Assembly: GCA_002323795.1 (NCBI GenBank)
Contig: DCPZ01000004.1
Location: 1-61,861 of the forward strand
Direction of reading: 5' to 3'
DNA from: Flavobacteriales bacterium UBA1531
Lineage (GTDB): Bacteria; Bacteroidota; Bacteroidia; Flavobacteriales_D; Sanyastnellaceae
Length of the DNA: 61,861 nt
Part shown: piece after piece, positions 44,416 through 52,156 of the stretch
Layout: each line of letters begins with the position of its first letter
How positions within the stretch are numbered: the first letter of the stretch is position 1
Program-made: the position numbers and the translations under genes
The notes under the pieces: model-generated
Databases searched by the model: none
The model's input: the letters and a program-made list of their open reading frames with translations, nothing else
Told to the model about the DNA's origin: nothing

Positions 44416-45807
44416 CTAGCGGATGGCACGGACCACACCAAAGAACAGGTTGCCCGTCAGTAAACGTCCTTTGAATTGACCGCTTTGATCAGGAAGTTCA
44501 CTGCTTGGCCGGCTCGCATGGTTCAATGATGCCATCCGTGCCGAAAGTTCTATGCTCCAATCCGGAGCGATGTCGCAGGTGGCATGCATTCGAAGCATAG
44601 GGGCCAAGGTGATTCGGTTGGACGGAAATTCAGCATCGCCGTAATCGACAATGTTGCCTTCTTGCTCAGTAAAGGTTCTCCCACTCAGCGAGGCTCTCCA
44701 ATGAACGAGTGCTCCAAGAGCAAAGCCCCCGCGTAAAATGGGAGTCAACGACCATTGGTTTTGCCATTCCAAGGGAATGGTGATTGTACGCAACCGATTA
44801 TGATGGACGACACGTCGTTGTGCCAAAACTAGCACTTCAGCAGTCCCATACACGGAGTTGACCGTATCACCGGTATTGGGATCAATTTCAACTTGCAATA
44901 AGGCGTCGTCAATGGTGTTGAATTGTTCGAATGTCCTATTGTAATTGAGCTGGTGGACGAATTCGTTCCATTCGATTCCCGCACCCCATTTTTGCCGTAG
45001 AGCATCGAATTCGATCATTGCACCCACGCTCCATGATCCATCCGATTTCATGTTGTCGTTTTGGGCAAGGAGGTTTGCACCGTCTTGTTCCAAATAGCTG
45101 AACTTACTCCAGGTTGGACCCTGGTATACGCGAAGATTGAACGAGCGACTTGCGCCTTCGTCATTCATGCTTTGACCATCTGTTGAAGTTGCCATCGGTG
45201 CGAGCGCAGCGGCAAGCGGTTTGCTCGATTCAGGAGGGTTTTGGGGATCCATGAAGAGCAATAAATCCATAACGATTAGCCCACGTTCGGACTCGATTTT
45301 CATTTCGGTCGATGTGGTGATCGCTGCTGATTTAGAATTTAGAGGAACACTCCTGGTCAGTTTATCATTCACCTCAATGGTTGTGGACTTAGCGTTTGAT
45401 GGCTGTTGATTGTCGTTGGCGGCTGCATCAGGATTGCCAATGGAATTGTTATCGGTATCGGAGTTGGTGTCGGAGTCGGTAGTGAGCACAGAAGTTGCGC
45501 CGTCAGTGTCATTACTTTGGGGAAACCGGGTGGATGGCGCGTCAGCGGCCCGTATTTGCTTTTGATTTTCGTTCGGAACGAGTGTCGTTTCTGCATCAGG
45601 ATACACGGACCATCCAAGAGCAGCTACGATTCCTGCTGCAGCGATATATCCAGCGGTGCGTCTTCGGGAACGCATGCGATTGGCTTGGAGATCATCGGCA
45701 TCCAATTCCGACGCAATGGAATTCCACAAAGTATCTTGTTCTTGACCAGACAACGGGTTGTGTTCCTGTCCCAGTTTATCCTGAAATTGTTTTTCAAAAT
45801 CGTTCAT
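44416..45807 (-). CDS. Anti-sigma-like inner-membrane protein fused to an outer-membrane barrel-like domain
   Basis: 463 residues. Cytoplasmic N-terminus 1-49 (DTLWNSIASELDAD), one membrane helix 52-69 (AGYIAAAGIVAALGWSVYP), a low-complexity Asn/Asp/Ser/Thr linker about 70-215, then a beta-rich C-terminal domain 221-463 with alternating strands (RTITIPLEWQNQWSLTPILR, GFALGALVHWRASLSG, APMLRMHATCDIAPDW) like small 8-10-strand outer-membrane barrels. No zinc-finger anti-sigma motif. The start overlaps the ECF sigma factor stop as ATGA, so it is very likely the partner that holds the sigma factor. The architecture would link inner and outer membranes in one chain. Assignment of the C-domain as a real barrel is inference. 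Confidence 0.65.
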   Translation of the reverse strand: MNDFEKQFQDKLGQEHNPLSGQEQDTLWNSIASELDADDLQANRMRSRRRTAGYIAAAGIVAALGWSVYPDAETTLVPNENQKQIRAADAPSTRFPQSNDTDGATSVLTTDSDTNSDTDNNSIGNPDAAANDNQQPSNAKSTTIEVNDKLTRSVPLNSKSAAITTSTEMKIESERGLIVMDLLLFMDPQNPPESSKPLAAALAPMATSTDGQSMNDEGASRSFNLRVYQGPTWSKFSYLEQDGANLLAQNDNMKSDGSWSVGAMIEFDALRQKWGAGIEWNEFVHQLNYNRTFEQFNTIDDALLQVEIDPNTGDTVNSVYGTAEVLVLAQRRVVHHNRLRTITIPLEWQNQWSLTPILRGGFALGALVHWRASLSGRTFTEQEGNIVDYGDAEFPSNRITLAPMLRMHATCDIAPDWSIELSARMASLNHASRPSSELPDQSGQFKGRLLTGNLFFGVVRAIR

Positions 45808-46376
45808 GCGTTCAGTTTTTGACGGATGTTTTGCTCATCCAATTCCACGGTAAGCAGGTGTTTTTGAATCCATGACTTTGCCCGTGAAAGCCTTTGCCGT
45901 GATAGATCTCCTGATATTTCCAAAAGGTCAGCTACTTCTATGTGGGTATAGCCTTCAATGGCCACCAACATGAAAACACGGTAAAAGTCATTTGGCATTT
46001 TGCTCATTTCTTTAAGCAGCTCTTGGACAGTGAGGTCGTTGATTGCAAGAGGTTCTGCAGCGAGTTCATGCGATTCAACATCTAGCGCTTTCGTTTCGTT
46101 TGATGCCGCTTTGACTCCATATGTAATCGCTGTGTTGATAGCGATGCGCGAGGACCAATTCAAAAAGGTGCCTTTCTCGGAATCGAAGGAAGCTAGGCTG
46201 CGAAAAATGCGCAGGTAAATTTCTTGCAGTACATCGTTCCATTCGCGGCTGTGGTATACCTGCCGTTGAACGATGGCGCGGACATACGGCAACGTCAAGT
46301 CATAAAGCTCTCTCTGTGCTTTCCGTTCGCTTTTGAGGCAACGTTGGATTAACTGATGTGGCACCGTGGTGGTCAT
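45804..46376 (-). CDS. ECF-family RNA polymerase sigma factor
   Basis: 190 residues from ATG 46376; upstream codons would run into the preceding lipoprotein gene. Region 2 lies about 18-85 (QRELYDLTLPYVRAIVQRQV, DVLQEIYLRIFRSLASFD, TFLNWSSRIAINTAI). Region 4 lies about 125-185 (MSKMPNDFYRVFMLVAIEGYTHIEVADLLEIS, then SRQRLSRAKSWIQKHL). The partner anti-sigma-like gene overlaps by 4 bp and the Cys-module lipoprotein ends 16 bp upstream, so three genes form one operon. Targets unknown; TonB or surface-protein genes nearby are candidates. Confidence 0.9.
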   Translation of the reverse strand: MTTTVPHQLIQRCLKSERKAQRELYDLTLPYVRAIVQRQVYHSREWNDVLQEIYLRIFRSLASFDSEKGTFLNWSSRIAINTAITYGVKAASNETKALDVESHELAAEPLAINDLTVQELLKEMSKMPNDFYRVFMLVAIEGYTHIEVADLLEISGDLSRQRLSRAKSWIQKHLLTVELDEQNIRQKLNA

Positions 46377-46392
46377 TCTGAGCGCTAAAAAG

Positions 46393-47262
46393 TCAGGGAA
46401 CGTTGATGAGGATCTGAGCCAGACAGCCCAGAGAATCGGTGCATTCAATTCCGAAGAAACCTGAGTTTAAGCCATTGATTTCGATGAACCCCGTTGATTC
46501 GGAAAGGATGCCATTTTCCAATGCCGTCCACTCTGGAGACAACAAAGTCCATGCGTAGGGTCCTTGTCCACCATCGATGTAGATTGAGGCCGATCCGCTT
46601 CCAGATCCGTCATCCGCCTCAGATGAAACGAATGTCACCGAAATGGCACAATCTGCAGTGGTAACGCATTCGCAGTTCGTTGTTACCAATCCTTCAATGC
46701 TGTCGTTGAGAAGGCATGCGTCGCCCACGTCCCCCATCAATTCGGGACAATCCCAACCCGTTAAATTCAGGTCGACGTTTGCCATTGCTGATGTCGAGCA
46801 TCCTTCAGAATCATTCACAATCAGTTGGTAGATGCCAAAATCGAGCGATGAAAGCGCTGGGTTCGAGCCCACCAAGTCTCCAGATCGGTACCATGCATAG
46901 CTGTAAGGCTCTGTTCCTCCTGTCACAGTGCTTTCGAGCATGCCACTGCCCGTGCCGTCATCCGGCGAGGAGTTGATGCCGACGCTCATTCCGCAGGGTT
47001 GATTCACAACGCATTCACAGTCTTGCGAAACGAACCCAGTTGCCAACACGCCAGCCAGCTCTTGAAGACAAGAATCACCCACATTCAACTGCAGCAGTTC
47101 ACAATCGTAGGAGGGGACAACGACAATGGTTTCGTGCGCACCTTCCTCCAAAATGATGAGCTCATCGATGTCTTCCTTTTGACATGCCAACAAGGCAGCG
47201 GAAAGCGCCACAACACCACAAAAGGTTCCAAGAAATGAGTGCCGAGAATTGCTATTTATCAT
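46393..47262 (-). CDS. Lipoprotein with Cys modules and SprB-like repeats, first gene of the sigma operon
   Basis: 289 residues from ATG 47262. Lipobox ALLAC at Cys27 (CQKEDIDE). Two five-Cys modules of type DCxxLxxNxGDxC...CxCV...C (SYDCELLQLNVGDSC; GWDCPELMGDVGDAC) each precede an SprB-like repeat (DDGTGSGMLESTVTGGTEPY; DDGSGSGSASIYIDGGQGPY). The same two module types alternate in the T9SS protein 114 bp upstream on the same strand. The gene ends 16 bp before the sigma-factor start. Position suggests a periplasmic or outer-membrane input component for the sigma/anti-sigma pair; this is inference. Confidence 0.7.
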   Translation of the reverse strand: MINSNSRHSFLGTFCGVVALSAALLACQKEDIDELIILEEGAHETIVVVPSYDCELLQLNVGDSCLQELAGVLATGFVSQDCECVVNQPCGMSVGINSSPDDGTGSGMLESTVTGGTEPYSYAWYRSGDLVGSNPALSSLDFGIYQLIVNDSEGCSTSAMANVDLNLTGWDCPELMGDVGDACLLNDSIEGLVTTNCECVTTADCAISVTFVSSEADDGSGSGSASIYIDGGQGPYAWTLLSPEWTALENGILSESTGFIEINGLNSGFFGIECTDSLGCLAQILINVP

Positions 47263-47299
47263 GCGGTTAGAAATCAAATAAGGTTCGAAGCCAATATGA

Positions 47300-47332
47300 A
47301 GAAATCCCGCAGGCCAAATGCCTGCGGGATTT
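47300..47332 (-). terminator. Strong hairpin terminator
   Basis: GAAATCCCGCAGGC (47300-47313), loop CAAAT, GCCTGCGGGATTTC (47319-47332): perfect 14-bp stem. It ends the transcript of the T9SS protein gene and isolates the sigma operon from it. A short T-rich stretch follows on the minus strand. Confidence 0.85.
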
Positions 47333-47375
47333 CAACTCAAAGCAGAAATGAGTTAGAATGCTGCCGTTTCAGGCA

Positions 47376-49211
47376 CTATCGAATCACGACTTTCTCTGTG
47401 CGAACAAGGCCGTTCTGTCGAACCTGGCAGAAGTACAAACCAGGTGCGAGGTTAGCAACATTGATGCTTTGCGCATCGCTGGTCTCTCCGGGGTTTCGAG
47501 TTGTTTGTACAACCACTGATCCATCCATTGAGAGCATGGTGATCTCTACCAGACCGGTAGAAGATGCTTCCCAATTCAGTCCGAATGAACCGTTGACCAC
47601 CGGGTTTGGCACGACGTTGAAGCCAAGTTCATTTGCCGGTTGTTCGTCAATGCCATTGACAACGCCATCTTCACCATTCATGATGGTGATGCTGAATCCG
47701 TCCATGAATCCGTTGATCCAACCTAAGGAGTCAATCTCTAGCATTTGGCATGAAGTCGACACGCAATCTTCTTCCTCGTTGGATACCGTCAGGCACAAAT
47801 TGTAAGGCCCACTTCCTCCATACGTCCACGAAGGGAAGGGATCGCTACTCGTGCCTTCGTCTCCAAAGTCCCAGGAATAGCTGTTGCTCTCATCGTAGCC
47901 CCAGATAAATACAAAGAGCTCAAAGGGAATCACTTCGTTTTCATTGTACGCTTGCACAACGGTGAAGTCAGCCACGCAGGAGTTGGGCTCTTCATAGTCA
48001 ACACATTCGCAATCTTCTGAAACGATTTGCAGCATGCCTCCATTGCCACAGAAGTCTCCTACATTGGCTTCGAGCTCAGGACAATCCCAAGCTGTCGGAA
48101 CGTCTTCCCAGCCGAATGCAACGCAGCCGTTGGCATCGGTCACCTGCAGGAAATAGGTACCTGCCGGCACACTGTCAAGCGTTGTCCCCGTTCCGCCCAA
48201 CGTATCAACTTCGATCAAAAATTGTTCGTCCCAAAAGTCTGTCCATATATAGACGTAGGGTGGAGTGCCTCCTGATGCGATAGCCTCCACGCTTCCAGAG
48301 CCCGTTCCATCATCAATGGACAACAAGTTGGTTTGGACAACGACATCGCAATCAGAGACTTCGATGCATTCACAATCTTCATTGATCACACCAAATGTAC
48401 CTTGGTCGATGCCACATGGGTCACCGATGTTGCCAATCAAATCTGGGCAATCGAAGTCATTGCCTCCATTGCCAGGATCCCATGTTCCATCCCAATCGTT
48501 GGCTAATATCCAACCCGCAACTTCATTGCAGGCATCCTCGTCGCCAGCCATTGCTTCAGAGATGCTTTCAGCAAGTCCGCAGAAAATCCAAGGTTCAGGG
48601 TTGTCCTGGTTTCCGCATTCCATTAACGCGTACATCAGAAGAGATGAAGGGTCAAACAAAGTGGAATCAGTGCCAGGGAGATAAAACTCCAAGCAATTTT
48701 CAGGTTCGATGTATTCGACGCAATCGCAGTTTTCATCGATGATGCCCCATCCGCCCTGGCAACCCCAACCAACATTGCCCATCAAGTTTGGGCAGTCCCA
48801 TTCGACATCGCCATCGCCACAACCCACATCAACACTGACCGCATAAACGATGTCAGTAGGAGTGTTGCTTATAAAGTCAATCGGAGGTAAAATCGTGGTG
48901 TCTTCGCCGCAAATGACCGCGACATACATCGATAAATTGGTAATCGACTCTTCCCAATAGTATTCTGTGGTAAGCGTTCCAACTGGGAACATTGTAAAGG
49001 TGTAATTCGGCTCATACTGTTGCCAACCAGAGCCCATTTCGTTTCCGGTGCCCATTGAATCTGGGAGCACATCGAAAGCGAGCTGGACCTCAAACATAAA
49101 TGGATCTAAATCAGATGACGTACCGTTCAATTCGAGATCGAGCGTGGTCTGGCCAAAGGCCGATCCGAGACCAAAAAAGATTACGGCGAGTGAGAGGAGT
49201 GTTTGTTTCAT
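47376..49211 (-). CDS. T9SS-secreted protein with Cys modules, SprB-like repeat and PKD domain
   Basis: 611 residues from ATG 49211 (signal peptide KQTLLSLAVIFFGLGSAFGQ). About 20-135 is a beta-rich N-terminal domain. Five-Cys modules begin at C140 (EWDCPNLMGNVGWGC), C255 (FDCPDLIGNIGDPC) and C376 (WDCPELEANVGDFC). Between B and C lies an SprB-like repeat (DDGTGSGSVEAIASGGTPPY). A PKD domain (YSWDFGDEGTSS) spans about 413-491, and a T9SS type-A tail 529-611 (VVPNPVVNGSFGLNW ... APGLYFCQVRQNG). Exported to the surface. The modules are shared with the lipoprotein of the adjacent sigma operon. Function unknown. Confidence 0.8.
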   Translation of the reverse strand: MKQTLLSLAVIFFGLGSAFGQTTLDLELNGTSSDLDPFMFEVQLAFDVLPDSMGTGNEMGSGWQQYEPNYTFTMFPVGTLTTEYYWEESITNLSMYVAVICGEDTTILPPIDFISNTPTDIVYAVSVDVGCGDGDVEWDCPNLMGNVGWGCQGGWGIIDENCDCVEYIEPENCLEFYLPGTDSTLFDPSSLLMYALMECGNQDNPEPWIFCGLAESISEAMAGDEDACNEVAGWILANDWDGTWDPGNGGNDFDCPDLIGNIGDPCGIDQGTFGVINEDCECIEVSDCDVVVQTNLLSIDDGTGSGSVEAIASGGTPPYVYIWTDFWDEQFLIEVDTLGGTGTTLDSVPAGTYFLQVTDANGCVAFGWEDVPTAWDCPELEANVGDFCGNGGMLQIVSEDCECVDYEEPNSCVADFTVVQAYNENEVIPFELFVFIWGYDESNSYSWDFGDEGTSSDPFPSWTYGGSGPYNLCLTVSNEEEDCVSTSCQMLEIDSLGWINGFMDGFSITIMNGEDGVVNGIDEQPANELGFNVVPNPVVNGSFGLNWEASSTGLVEITMLSMDGSVVVQTTRNPGETSDAQSINVANLAPGLYFCQVRQNGLVRTEKVVIR

Positions 49212-49321
49212 TTCAATCAAAAAGTATTGTTCATAAGGGAATACCACGCTGCATCTTCTACGTGACACGGTTTCAGCAGAAAGTTAAGGGATGGCCCATT
49301 AAAAAGACATAGCTTCGACTC

Positions 49322-49621
49322 ATGATTATCAAGCGCAATCCATTGAATCACAGAGAAACATCATTTGGATTCATGGAGGTGCTGGCGGAAGCAGACGGCA
49401 AGCCCCTTGTAGAGTTTTTGCATTTTGAACGAAACGGCAGAAGCCATTCCCATGATGAATGGGAGATGGTAAGAGTAACAGCCGGCGGCGGGAAAATCAT
49501 GGTGGGAGAGGAAGTTGTTGTGGTCCGTGCAGGCGATACATGCCGCATTCCACCGTACACCGAGCACTGGATGGAGCCCGATGGCACCATGGATATTTTG
49601 CTATCGTATTTCCAGGAGTGA
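49322..49621 (+). CDS. Small cupin-domain protein
   Basis: 99 residues, single cupin fold, no signal peptide. Motif 1 is RSHSHDEWEMVRVTAGGG with His/His/Glu metal ligands; motif 2 is AGDTCRIPPYTEHWMEPDG with the last His. Such stand-alone cupins bind a metal and act as small sugar isomerases, dioxygenases or sensors; the function cannot be told. Only 112 bp separate it from the next gene on the same strand. Confidence 0.8.
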   Translation: MIIKRNPLNHRETSFGFMEVLAEADGKPLVEFLHFERNGRSHSHDEWEMVRVTAGGGKIMVGEEVVVVRAGDTCRIPPYTEHWMEPDGTMDILLSYFQE

Positions 49622-49700
49622 AGGTGTGTGCCACGTCATCCACGTGCAATGTTTCAAAACTTACGGGGCTCAATGGTGAAGTCCTTTGATTCATTTGCTT

Positions 49701-49717
49701 AGTTAGCCAAACTAACT
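49701..49717. promoter_or_regulatory. Palindrome upstream of the small membrane protein
   Basis: AGTTAG-CCAAA-CTAACT, a 6-5-6 inverted repeat 17 bp before ATG 49734, overlapping TAACTTTT, a possible -7 box. TTTG lies 15 bp upstream of it (49694-49697). It may be an operator. Confidence 0.35.
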
Positions 49718-49733
49718 TTTAATCTTTCATTAC

Positions 49734-50138
49734 ATGAAAAAGAGAATGATTGGAACCCTCTTGGGTTTCTTGGCCATGTTCGGATTTGGCGCAATTTATT
49801 ACGGCATTTTAACGGCGGATGCTCAAGCTGCCATGGCGGCTGAATTTTCCAGTTGTATGAGTGCTGAGCCTAACATGCTTTACATCGTCTTGGGAAATAT
49901 CCTTGGAGCTTTCCTCCTTGTATATTCTTTTGATAAAATGGGAATCAATGATGCGAAATCAGGAGCTTACCAAGGTGCCATAATCATGGCACTTGTTTTT
50001 GCGATGTCCAATCTGTTCATGGGCGCACAGTTCACAATTTGGGATACGCAAGGATTGCTTACCGAATGGATCGTAGGGATTGTGCACGGCTTGTTAGCTG
50101 GTGCTGCCATAGGAGCCTATAATTCAAAGCTCAGTTGA
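49734..50138 (+). CDS. Small multi-pass membrane protein of unknown function
   Basis: 134 residues with four predicted membrane segments: about 5-27 (GTLLGFLAMFGFGAIYYGIL), 47-65 (MLYIVLGNILGAFLLVYSF), 76-98 (GAYQGAIIMALVFAMSNLFM) and 110-129 (EWIVGIVHGLLAGAAIGAY). The pattern is like DUF1761-type proteins but I am not certain. No charged catalytic residues in the membrane part. Terminator directly after. Confidence 0.7.
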   Translation: MKKRMIGTLLGFLAMFGFGAIYYGILTADAQAAMAAEFSSCMSAEPNMLYIVLGNILGAFLLVYSFDKMGINDAKSGAYQGAIIMALVFAMSNLFMGAQFTIWDTQGLLTEWIVGIVHGLLAGAAIGAYNSKLS

Positions 50139-50168
50139 GCGGCTGAAGATTATTTTACTCGAAAAGCT

Positions 50169-50202
50169 AAGCCCGGTGGACAGAAGTCTACCGGGCTTTT
50201 TC
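50169..50202 (+). terminator. Rho-independent terminator
   Basis: AAGCCCGGTGGAC (50169-50181), loop AGAA, GTCTACCGGGCTT (50186-50198), then T run. One G-T wobble. It lies between the membrane protein and the convergent CotH gene and may serve both. Confidence 0.9.
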
Positions 50203-50227
50203 ATGAAGTTTATTTTTTTAGCGAATG

Positions 50228-52114
50228 CTACTGAACCATCAAGCGCTGCATGGATGACGTCCCAAATTCGCCCACTTGAATAAGATAAGCACCACCAGCC
50301 CATTGGCTCACATCGATGGGACGGCCGTCCCACGTGCTTTCCATGACCACGCGGCCTTGGAAATCTAGAATGATGATCGGGCTGAATGCCGGGCAGTTGC
50401 GCAATGAGAAGCTTTCGGAAGCCGGATTCGGAGCAATGGTCCATTGCGGCTCGGTTGCTGTGGTCGTCAATTCAAATTCATCTACGCCGGTGACGTTGCC
50501 ATATATGTAGTATTCATATTCGGCACGAGCAGGCGATAACGATATGGCATCGGTGTTGGATGCTCGGATGTAAAACAGGAGGTTTTCTCCACCTGTGTCT
50601 GGAAGCAGCGCAGTGAATGTTCCATCGCCAACAACTGCGTCTCCTTGGGTACCGTCATCGGACATGGCAATGGATTGGAAGTTGCTTGCAATATCTCCGG
50701 TGGTCCACATCAATTCCAAGCCAGTAGCATCAATGGTTGGAACTTGAACAGTTCCATTTTCCACTGAGACAGACCCCATAACTGGTCCAGCATCAGAGAC
50801 CTCTGGGTGACTGCTCAAAAAGTTCATGCGCTCTTCAATCGTACTTATAATACCCCCAAAACCCCAATCAGACCAAAAGGCGCTGAAGACGTTCGTATTG
50901 AAATACGTGAAAGGGAAGAGAGCATTGGAATCGGATTGTGCTGCATCATTCGCGAGGGTCTGGAATGCGCTGATTTCCTCTGCAATTTCCTGTACCTCCA
51001 TCGATTCTTCCATGATTGTGCGAATGTGTGCAAGGTAGAGTTGGCGATACAGTGGCTGACTGTAGAGGTACTGAACCAACGGTCGGTTGTCCCAAGAAGC
51101 ACCATTTCCAGTGAAAAAGGGATCAAAATGGTAGACATCATTTGGGCTCCAATAACTCCATCCCATGATGGCTCCAACAAAAGAGTTATCAAAGTCCCAT
51201 GGAATCATTTGAAAGCGTCCTTCTACATCTTGGTAGAGGTAGTAATTGTGAACGTAATAACCGTTGTAGGTGTCGAGGTTGCTTACCACCGTATTCACTG
51301 CCATGGCCCAAAGCACGCGATCAATGTTCAGGACGTCGCCCAGATCTTCTGGGGAGAATTCTAGGGTATTGATCAAATCGAGCAAGGCCTCCCACCCGTA
51401 ATCTGATTTGATTGTGTAACTGTCATAGTAGTTCGTGGTGTCTGTACCGAGGTACCCCAAAGAAGGGACTCCGCCATCTGTGCCTTCACCGTCTTCTCCG
51501 CAGAAAACACCTGCACCGTCGCATTTGAAGAGCACACCATCGTTTTCATCAAAGTGCTTGTTCAAAAACTGACGATTGATCGATTCGGTGTTCACATACA
51601 ATCCTGTGTAATCACCTTGCGTATGCAATTCAATCAAGTTGATTTCCGGCGTTGGCAAGTATTTTCGGTAAATCCGACTTGCGATGTACTCCTTGCAATA
51701 CGTTGGATCGAGCCAAGCATTGGCCAATTTCACCTTGTTGTATCCCATCAAGTCTTGTCCCGAAATCCAGTGGTTGAAATCAAGGTTGTAAGGCACTTTT
51801 ACGCTCCCGACATCGAGTGGAAGACAGAAGGTTGAGTTTCCCTTGTAACGCACCCCAACACTGTCCAATGAGATTCCGTCAATGGCCACATTGGCTGGGA
51901 TTCTGAGCGACGGATTGTTGAAGAATGCGTCCACAAGGACAGAATGATAGTTGTCATCTTCAAACGTTACATCCATTTGACGCAGAATACTCGGGTCAAA
52001 TAAGCTTCCATCACCAGTGTAAAATTGCTGAGGATCGTGGGTGATCAAGTTTTGGCTGATAGCGAATTGTGCTGTTGCACAAAGCAAGAAAACGAGAGTC
52101 AGAAATTGACGCAT
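50228..52114 (-). CDS. Secreted CotH-kinase protein with T9SS tail
   Basis: 628 residues. Signal peptide FLTLVFLLCATAQFAISQ. CotH domain about 45-440: VGVRYKGNSTFCLPL, MGYNKVKLANAWLDPTYCKEY, LYVNTESINRQFL, LFKCDG with the Lys, and MIPWDFDNSFVG with the probable metal Asps D307 and D309. Then a choice-of-anchor-like beta domain (DDGTQGDAVVGDGTFTALLP) and a T9SS type-A tail about 555-628 (IAPNPASESFSL ... GGAYLIQVGEFG). It is the third CotH protein in the window and the simplest. Acceptor and role unknown; known CotH kinases phosphorylate spore-coat proteins or act as glutamylases. Confidence 0.87.
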   Translation of the reverse strand: MRQFLTLVFLLCATAQFAISQNLITHDPQQFYTGDGSLFDPSILRQMDVTFEDDNYHSVLVDAFFNNPSLRIPANVAIDGISLDSVGVRYKGNSTFCLPLDVGSVKVPYNLDFNHWISGQDLMGYNKVKLANAWLDPTYCKEYIASRIYRKYLPTPEINLIELHTQGDYTGLYVNTESINRQFLNKHFDENDGVLFKCDGAGVFCGEDGEGTDGGVPSLGYLGTDTTNYYDSYTIKSDYGWEALLDLINTLEFSPEDLGDVLNIDRVLWAMAVNTVVSNLDTYNGYYVHNYYLYQDVEGRFQMIPWDFDNSFVGAIMGWSYWSPNDVYHFDPFFTGNGASWDNRPLVQYLYSQPLYRQLYLAHIRTIMEESMEVQEIAEEISAFQTLANDAAQSDSNALFPFTYFNTNVFSAFWSDWGFGGIISTIEERMNFLSSHPEVSDAGPVMGSVSVENGTVQVPTIDATGLELMWTTGDIASNFQSIAMSDDGTQGDAVVGDGTFTALLPDTGGENLLFYIRASNTDAISLSPARAEYEYYIYGNVTGVDEFELTTTATEPQWTIAPNPASESFSLRNCPAFSPIIILDFQGRVVMESTWDGRPIDVSQWAGGAYLIQVGEFGTSSMQRLMVQ

Positions 52115-52156
52115 GACATTGGAATATATGGAACAAACTTAATGCAGCCGGATGAA

